Below are positions 19,284-20,684 of a DNA stretch of 20,684 nt, one piece after another. The stretch is taken from contig BMAT01002250.1 in the NCBI GenBank assembly GCA_019649035.1, positions 94,577 through 115,260 of the forward strand, in the 5' to 3' direction. The first letter of the stretch is position 1; the number at the start of each line of letters is the position of its first letter. Below the pieces are notes generated by a model that made no database searches, was not told the DNA's origin, and saw nothing but the letters and a program-made list of their open reading frames with translations. The DNA comes from Elysia marginata. Taxonomy: Eukaryota > Mollusca > Gastropoda > Plakobranchidae. The position numbers and the translations under genes are program-made.

Positions 19284-20684
19284 CCATCATCACCATCACC
19301 ACCACCATCATCATCAGCAGCAGCAGCATTATCATCATCATCAGCAGCAGCAGCAGCAGCAGTAAAGTTGCGATTACAATTTCCCCACCATCAACACTAT
19401 CATCGTTACGATTGCAAACAAAGCTATCACTATGACCTTTATTATACATACCACTACTATCATCATCATTACATAACGGCAGCTCATGCCGCTGCCCTTT
19501 GTGTTTTTTTTTCAGACTGCAAAACACCTCGATCAAAGATAATCATCTCAATTTTTGTGTAAATCTATTGGGATTTTATAAAAAAAAGAAAAACCCACAT
19601 TTTGAGCTTACATTTGAAGAATGCGTTAGTCTCCAGTTATATCAAAGAGGACAGATGCAACTACCGCTCACATTAAAAAAAGTAACACCAGTCCACTCGA
19701 GTATGGCCAGCACCAATAGAACGGTGCTTATCATTCTTTTTAAAAGAGCTTGGTGGGTCACTAGTGTAAGGTAACTGAACTTCAAAGCTTTCTTGAATGC
19801 ACTTTTCTAAACTATTGTCTTTTTCAGTCATAAAACTCACTGAGTCGCTGGACTTAAAAAACAAATGAACAGAAGCAAAGACATTACAGAAATAGTCAGA
19901 TTAAATTATGGTGGTATAAGAAATCATTCTGGAGACAGCAAAAATCAAAGTTAAAATGACAAGACCTTGCCTATCACATAACTCATGTACATGTACAGGT
20001 GTTCATTTAAAAAATTCCCAGGTCTCTGATGGCCACAGAAAGAGCGATTTATATGTCCACGAAATCGAAGTAAGATTTTGAAAACGACAGGCGCTTGGCA
20101 ATGGAGCGCAAAATGTGCTTTCTTGCCCGCAAGCAATTGACTACAAAAAGGAAGTATTGTAACAGGAACGATAATTTGCGCTCTAATCTCATTCCTGATA
20201 GGCCTATACATACACTACAATGCAATGACGTTTCTTACCGTGATAGAGGTCTGCTTGCCCCGTTTCTTCAGCGACTTGATAAGGATGGTCCCTCCTCCAA
20301 AGTCCCGTTCATGGTCGTTGAAGAAGCGTTCTGCATACTCCAGTATATCGTAGAGGGCATCTGGTTCAGGCACAGCGCCCAAGTCTGGTTCTCTCGTGGG
20401 TGATGGTGTGAGCTCCATGTCGGGACTTGCCTGGTACTGGAAGCCGGGGACATGGCTGGTTTGGTTCTGGTGGCTGCCTGAAGAGTTGGACAGCATGGAA
20501 GACAAACGCTCCCGAGTGATTGGGGAGAGCTGGCCGGCGAGCTCGCCGCCTACAGGTGGGATACTGCCGTCGTCGAAGGAGCCCGAGCTGACCCTCAGCG
20601 CCATGCTAGAGCGAGGAGTGCACGGCACGGAAGACGGCGGGAAGGGGCGTGGCGGCGCAGGGGGTGGAGTCGGTCTAGGCGGGA
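1333..20684 (-). CDS. Unconventional MyTH4-FERM myosin, C-terminal tail (23 exons, 5'-partial)
   Basis: Spliced minus-strand gene. The exons, 5' to 3', are 20684-20239, 17518-17405, 16588-16364, 15616-15485, 14789-14631, 14306-14236, 14015-13826, 13544-13485, 13159-13034, 12466-11925, 11518-11322, 10880-10758, 7966-7800, 7346-7270, 6755-6674, 6311-6230, 5874-5774, 5081-4962, 3664-3597, 3150-2982, 2738-2595, 2064-1945 and 1491-1333. All introns are GT-AG and all phases match, giving 1223 residues plus stop. Seen: two MyTH4 domains with signatures RDEILVQLLRQTNENPEP and CNEFYLQLVKQTTDHP, each followed by an F1-F2-F3 FERM domain. Known: such tails bind cargo, microtubules or membrane adhesion partners and can fold back on the motor of actin-based transport and protrusion myosins. 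The motor and IQ region is outside the window, so calling it a myosin rests on the tandem MyTH4-FERM layout. No SH3 lies between the modules, unlike myosins VII and XV; class XXII is an alternative from memory. Confidence 0.92.
1945..2064 (-). CDS. Exon 22: FERM-2 F3 lobe
   Basis: Encodes residues 1132-1171: NVLSSFSYAEIVHSSPAIKS then IMIVIGHVAKGIKFMFNTNQ. This is the middle of F3, with the Y-x-EI strand, then I-I-G and K-FMF strands as in myosin VII/XV F3 lobes. Exactly 120 nt, phase 0. Acceptor TCCAG|AAC, donor TCAG|GTAGGC. The 453-bp intron to its left (1492-1944) shows nothing recognised. Confidence 0.94.
2391..2587. repeat. Minisatellite, three tandem copies of a 66-67 bp unit
   Basis: Copies begin at 2391, 2457 and 2524 with GCTATTTCTA(G/T)TATAATTAC. 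They share TAAGTCAGTTAAGTTGTCG and differ at only a few positions. The third copy ends at about 2587, six bases from the donor GT of exon 21 (2593-2594). It lies fully inside intron 21. Confidence 0.95.
2595..2738 (-). CDS. Exon 21: FERM-2 F3 lobe
   Basis: Encodes residues 1084-1131. HLLLGVHQKGIYLLEQNTF is the F3 strand pair (family pattern LL-x-x-x-x-x-G-x-x-L). I placed the acceptor at ATTTCTTAG|ATTTATG because it keeps phase 0. The nearer one, TTCTTAG|ATATGG (exon start 2718), is 20 nt downstream and would shift the frame. The result adds IYALILRYGQIKDAPMIYPQ before the next strand, longer than I expect for this loop. Donor TTTT|GTAAGT is strong. The left-hand intron contains the minisatellite. 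Confidence 0.8.
2982..3150 (-). CDS. Exon 20: FERM-2, end of F2 and start of F3
   Basis: Completes codon 1027 and encodes residues 1028-1083. A helical F2 end (MSPQQAIVSFIKLLQ) is followed by GWSLFGATVFQVS, the first strand of F3, where LFG-x-x-F-x-V is very conserved in MyTH4-FERM myosins. Donor TTTCG|GTAAGG is preferred over the upstream CAG|GTTTCG, six bases earlier and also in frame. Acceptor CACAG|GTCT. The intron to its left is only 243 bp. Confidence 0.9.
3597..3664 (-). CDS. Exon 19: FERM-2 F2 helix, 68-nt exon
   Basis: Encodes residues 1005-1026 and two bases of 1027: VHLCALKVQSEIEDMKAGEI then DYT. The V-x-LCALKVQ helix is the usual F2 pattern (compare VGLQLAGLQAQ in exon 8). Acceptor CATAG|GTT, donor ACAC|GTAGGT. 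The 446-bp intron to its left (3151-3596) has an A8T7 palindromic run near 3306 and nothing else recognised. Confidence 0.92.
3665..4961 (-). other. Intron 18 (1.3 kb) with a CT/CTGT microsatellite
   Basis: It joins phase 0 to phase 0 between HKEA and VHLC, both F2 sequence, so no exon appears missing. It contains the CA/CT/CTGT tract at 3888-3974. The rest (3975-4961) is AT-rich without a recognisable element. Confidence 0.8.
3888..3974. repeat. Compound CA-CT-CTGT microsatellite
   Basis: A short CA run changes into CT, then CTGT tetranucleotides (about 3926-3957), then CT again. Interruptions such as CGCCCCTCC suggest it is partly decayed. It sits in intron 18. Confidence 0.95.
4962..5081 (-). 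CDS. Exon 18: FERM-2 F2 lobe
   Basis: Encodes residues 965-1004: KRLFIEPYVNTSDPVECDLL then FNQLIQDVFEQRVPITHKEA. The pattern K-x-LF followed by DPVE-x-x-LLF-Q matches F2 of myosin tails and parallels exon 7. Exactly 120 nt, phase 0 at both ends. Acceptor TCCAG|AAA, donor GGCT|GTGAGT. Confidence 0.94.
5774..5874 (-). CDS. Exon 17: FERM-2, end of F1 and start of F2
   Basis: Completes codon 931 and encodes residues 932-964. RAMTHDERLSDTVSKWERLS is the acidic loop and WE helix of F1, and LKLVFK starts the F2 strand. Acceptor TCCAAG|AACG, donor TAAG|GTAAAA. Unlike FERM-1 there is no long basic linker between F1 and F2. The 692-bp intron to its left (5082-5773) holds nothing recognised. Confidence 0.92.
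6230..6311 (-). CDS. Exon 16: FERM-2 F1 lobe helix
   Basis: Encodes residues 904-930 and one base of 931: VIRTVKTKIGMRSDAECFAI then YEIMGTS. This is the F1 helix and following strand, parallel to LSKVARRIGLHSVEGWALYE in exon 5. Acceptor CCTAG|GTG, donor TCAG|GTATAC. The 355-bp intron to its left holds nothing recognised. Confidence 0.92.
6674..6755 (-). CDS. Exon 15: FERM-2 F1 lobe
   Basis: Completes codon 876 and encodes residues 877-903. QKVFFLNGEQRVIEFDSSAT is the F1 beta hairpin and is clearly the counterpart of KVFFMDGKTKAISL in exon 5. Acceptor TCCAG|GAAA, donor AGAG|GTAAAC. The 362-bp intron to its left holds nothing recognised. Confidence 0.93.
7270..7346 (-). CDS. Exon 14: end of MyTH4-2 and lead into FERM-2
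   Basis: Encodes residues 851-875 and two bases of codon 876. CLTRTIEKRRRKFAPSITEI followed by QSIIQ matches the R-K-x-x-PS-x-xEI linker that precedes FERM F1 in these tails, parallel to the end of exon 4. Acceptor TCCAG|TGC, donor AGAG|GTAAAG. The 514-bp intron to its left has nothing recognised. Confidence 0.92.
7800..7966 (-). CDS. Exon 13: MyTH4-2, C-terminal helices
   Basis: Completes codon 795 and encodes residues 796-850. NWQLMAVTVSTLAPANSRVQ then KYVQCHLKKC is the MyTH4 W-x-L helix, the loop that usually reads F-PS, and the following helix. FARFALK ends the exon. Acceptor ATCAG|ATCC, donor GAAG|GTGAGC. The 453-bp intron to its left shows nothing recognised. Confidence 0.94.
7967..10757 (-). 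other. Intron 12 (2.8 kb), no recognised content
   Basis: AT-rich sequence between exon 12 and exon 13. The split codon G|AT joins cleanly and the MyTH4 pattern continues, so no exon appears to be missing. The acceptor has only a modest pyrimidine tract (CCTATTTTTATGATCAG). Short ORFs at 8313-8504 and 9091-9322 show no family pattern and overlap each other on opposite strands. A C9 run lies near 10711-10719. Confidence 0.75.
10758..10880 (-). CDS. Exon 12: MyTH4-2 core
   Basis: Encodes codons 754-794 plus one base of 795. SLVQNLMQRCLESDFICNEF followed by YLQLVKQTTDHP is the second copy of the MyTH4 signature. In exon 3 the matching part reads RDEILVQLLRQTNENPEP; here CNEF replaces RDEI. Acceptor CACAG|AGG, donor CCTG|GTAAGA. 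It borders the 2.8-kb intron to its left. Confidence 0.94.
11322..11518 (-). CDS. Exon 11: end of linker and start of MyTH4-2
   Basis: Completes codon 688 and encodes residues 689-753 plus one base of codon 754. A basic/Ser-rich segment (KLRSLSSSDSSTSFSLDYWS) leads into YSKSAIRQSLTVIHDPSLED and AVKMFTLILVFAGIEES, the first helices of a MyTH4 domain. Acceptor TTTTTAG|GCTA, donor TCAG|GTTTGT. The 441-bp intron to its left holds nothing recognised. Confidence 0.93.
11925..12466 (-). CDS. Exon 10: FERM-1 F3 lobe and inter-module linker
   Basis: The longest complete exon, encoding residues 508-687 plus two bases of codon 688. VWYLTCVKQFSLYGCTLFPI opens the F3 (PH-like) lobe, then come SLLAVNMDGVKFV, the HDFRFNEIESIQ strand and a closing helix near DDVGHLIASY. 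From about residue 633 the sequence turns charged and probably helical (KAESEGLKKMKMSDEDKLKL), with no SH3 pattern. Acceptor CCCAG|CAC, donor GACG|GTACGT. The 406-bp intron to its left has a strong T-rich acceptor tract and nothing else recognised. Confidence 0.94.
13034..13159 (-). CDS. Exon 9: FERM-1 F2 lobe
   Basis: Encodes residues 466-507, beginning VIWGQFEPSKEFRYSEADQY. This is the helical core of F2 leading into the segment before F3. Acceptor TTTCAG|GTG, donor CATG|GTCAGT. The 567-bp intron to its left (12467-13033) is AT-rich with no recognised element. Confidence 0.92.
13485..13544 (-). CDS. Exon 8: FERM-1 F2 lobe, 20-residue exon
   Basis: Encodes residues 446-465, CDEYSVSDKVGLQLAGLQAQ. 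The D-x-V-x-LAGLQAQ pattern is the conserved F2 helix of myosin FERM domains. The exon is exactly 60 nt, phase 0 at both ends, so skipping it would keep the frame. Acceptor CCCCAG|TGT, donor TCAG|GTAAGC. The 325-bp intron to its left has nothing recognised. Confidence 0.93.
13826..14015 (-). CDS. Exon 7: FERM-1, F1-F2 linker and start of F2 lobe
   Basis: Encodes the rest of codon 382 and residues 383-445. The first part (AQKMSAQPSKYETMSRKGPR) is a basic, low-order linker. LVFRKRVYRHVHDIPNDPVE then starts F2, followed by the helix YHLLYAEAVYKVVK. The methionine at 14004 is internal because upstream sequence is in frame across the intron. Acceptor CCAG|AGCC, donor CAAG|GTAGGT. The 281-bp intron to its left shows nothing recognised. 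Confidence 0.92.
14236..14306 (-). CDS. Exon 6: FERM-1, end of F1 lobe
   Basis: Encodes residues 359-381 plus two bases of codon 382: ATQENERFVRSYEYIADILA then QWE. The acidic loop followed by the Y-IADILAQWE helix matches the end of myosin F1 lobes, where a DVI/DIL-x-xWE motif is typical. Acceptor TAAAG|GCT, donor AAGG|GTGAGT. The intron to its left is only 220 bp. Confidence 0.92.
14551..14584. other. Assembly weak spot: NNN, C20 and A10 homopolymers
   Basis: Three undetermined bases (14551-14553) are followed by 20 C (14554-14573), one G and 10 A. It lies inside intron 5, so the coding frame is not affected. Such an abrupt homopolymer beside Ns is usually a sequencing or gap-filling artefact, and missing sequence of unknown length is possible. 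Confidence 0.85.
14631..14789 (-). CDS. Exon 5: FERM-1, F1 ubiquitin-like lobe
   Basis: Encodes residues 306-358. KVFFMDGKTKAISLQPVDTT gives the two beta strands of an F1 lobe, followed by the helix THEVLSKVARRIGL and WALYE. This matches the F1 pattern of myosin FERM domains. Acceptor GCAG|AGT, donor TGAA|GTATGT, phase 0. The 324-bp intron to its left (14307-14630) contains the N/poly-C spot. Confidence 0.93.
15485..15616 (-). CDS. Exon 4: end of MyTH4-1
   Basis: Encodes residues 262-305, beginning YLLSYVKRNCSDPVGGRFAM and continuing with a basic segment TLPRATTRRFPPSSMEI. This is the last helix of MyTH4 plus the R-x-PP-S-EI linker typical just before the FERM F1 lobe. Acceptor TGTAG|TAC, donor CATG|GTAAGG. 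The 695-bp intron to its left (14790-15484) holds nothing I recognise. Confidence 0.94.
16364..16588 (-). CDS. Exon 3: MyTH4-1 core with RDEI signature
   Basis: Encodes residues 187-261. It carries the MyTH4 hallmark LRDEILVQLLRQTNENPEP followed by the tryptophan segment QAWVLMCLCTAAFSPSKNL, matching the family pattern of a helix, NP, a W-L helix and FSPS. Donor CAAG|GTTGGT, acceptor AAAG|GAA. The 747-bp intron to its left (15617-16363) shows no recognisable element apart from a GC-rich, pyrimidine-rich stretch just before the next acceptor. Confidence 0.95.
17405..17518 (-). CDS. Exon 2: MyTH4-1, first core helices
   Basis: Encodes residues 149-186, beginning DCLTKEEMLKYCKNGLIPTS. The EML-Y-K-(P/G)I pattern followed by a loop and helix is the usual start of a MyTH4 core. 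Acceptor TTCAG|GAT, donor CAAG|GTAGGT, phase 0 at both ends. The 816-bp intron to its left (16589-17404) is AT-rich with nothing recognised. Confidence 0.92.
18171..18345. repeat. (CTT)n microsatellite, GAA on the sense strand of the host gene
   Basis: About 50 CTT-type triplets with sparse CTC interruptions, flanked on both sides by CCT/CTC-rich variants up to about 18405. It is almost pure pyrimidine on the plus strand. The myosin transcript would therefore carry a long GAA/AAG purine tract inside intron 1. Poly-Arg, poly-Phe and poly-Leu ORFs here come from the repeat. Confidence 0.96.
19147..19363. repeat. Compound trinucleotide microsatellite (CCA)n-(TCA)n-(CAG)n
   Basis: A CCA run at about 19186-19213 passes into a long TCA run to about 19312, then CAG, a short ATC stretch and a CAG run ending near 19362. 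Looser TCA/CCA-like triplets begin near 19045, suggesting a decayed older edge. On the sense strand of the myosin gene this reads as TGA, TGG and CTG triplets. Poly-Met, poly-Ile and similar ORFs across it are repeat artefacts. Confidence 0.95.
20239..20684 (-). CDS. Exon 1 of the visible part: Pro-rich linker and start of MyTH4-1 (partial)
   Basis: The frame is open to the window edge, so this exon or its intron continues to the right; its first two bases belong to a split codon or an earlier exon. It encodes residues 1-148. The first 20 or so are about half proline (for example PPRPTPPPAPPRPFPP), followed by a Ser/Thr/Pro-rich disordered stretch. From about residue 106 it becomes helical and acidic, with EYAERFFNDHERDF, which looks like the N-terminal helix of MyTH4-1. 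The exon ends in phase 0 at donor ACG|GTAAGA. GC content is clearly higher than in the rest of the window. The GTG at 20626-20628 is internal and is not a start. Confidence 0.85.

Larger units (their letters stand above)
17519..20238 (-). other. Intron 1 (2.7 kb), repeat-rich
   Basis: It separates the exons at 20239 and 17518. It contains the CTT array (18171-18345) and the CAT/CCA/CAG array (19147-19363). The remaining sequence is AT-rich, and I recognise no exon, RNA gene or transposon protein in it. The junction joins phase 0 to phase 0, so no missing exon is needed. Confidence 0.8.

Noticed and set aside
19126-19536. Poly-Met, poly-Ile and poly-Thr ORFs
   Set aside because: They come from the CAT/CCA/CAG array. 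Triplet repeats always give long open frames.

Overview
The window looks like nuclear DNA from an invertebrate animal. It is AT-rich, has GT-AG introns separating short exons, and carries long CT, CTT, CAT and CTGT microsatellites. A mollusc or other spiralian would fit, but that is a guess from texture and protein style; no species marker is present. Nothing resembles bacterial operons, phage, CRISPR or tRNA/rRNA genes.

One gene fills the window on the minus strand. I reconstructed 23 consecutive coding exons between 20684 (5' side, cut by the window edge) and the TGA at 1333-1335. Every junction has a GT donor and an AG acceptor, and the reading frame stays open across all 22 introns, giving 1223 residues of the C-terminal part of the protein. 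Residue numbers in the entries count from the first complete codon in the window.

The product is the tail of an unconventional MyTH4-FERM myosin. From N to C it has a proline-rich then Ser/Thr/Pro-rich stretch (1 to about 110), MyTH4-1 (about 115-305), FERM-1 (about 309-632), a charged and Ser-rich linker (about 633-708), MyTH4-2 (about 709-865) and FERM-2 (about 877-1191), followed by a short charged C-terminus. The motor head, neck IQ motifs and promoter must lie to the right of the window. Myosins VII and XV have an SH3 domain between their two MyTH4-FERM modules. None is seen here, so a divergent VII/XV relative or the invertebrate class XXII group is possible. I leave the class open.

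Region by region: 1-1332 is 3' UTR and downstream flank with a CT microsatellite; 1333-7966 holds exons 13-23 (end of MyTH4-2 and all of FERM-2); 7967-10757 is a 2.8 kb intron; 10758-16588 holds exons 3-12; 17405-17518 is exon 2; 17519-20238 is a 2.7 kb intron with large CTT and CAT/CCA/CAG arrays; 20239-20684 is the partial first visible exon. A three-copy minisatellite sits against the donor site of exon 21, and a short N run followed by a C20 homopolymer marks a weak assembly spot at 14551-14573.

No new multi-gene system is visible. The points most worth a second look are the SH3-less tandem tail, the exon 21 acceptor choice, and the repeat arrays inside introns.
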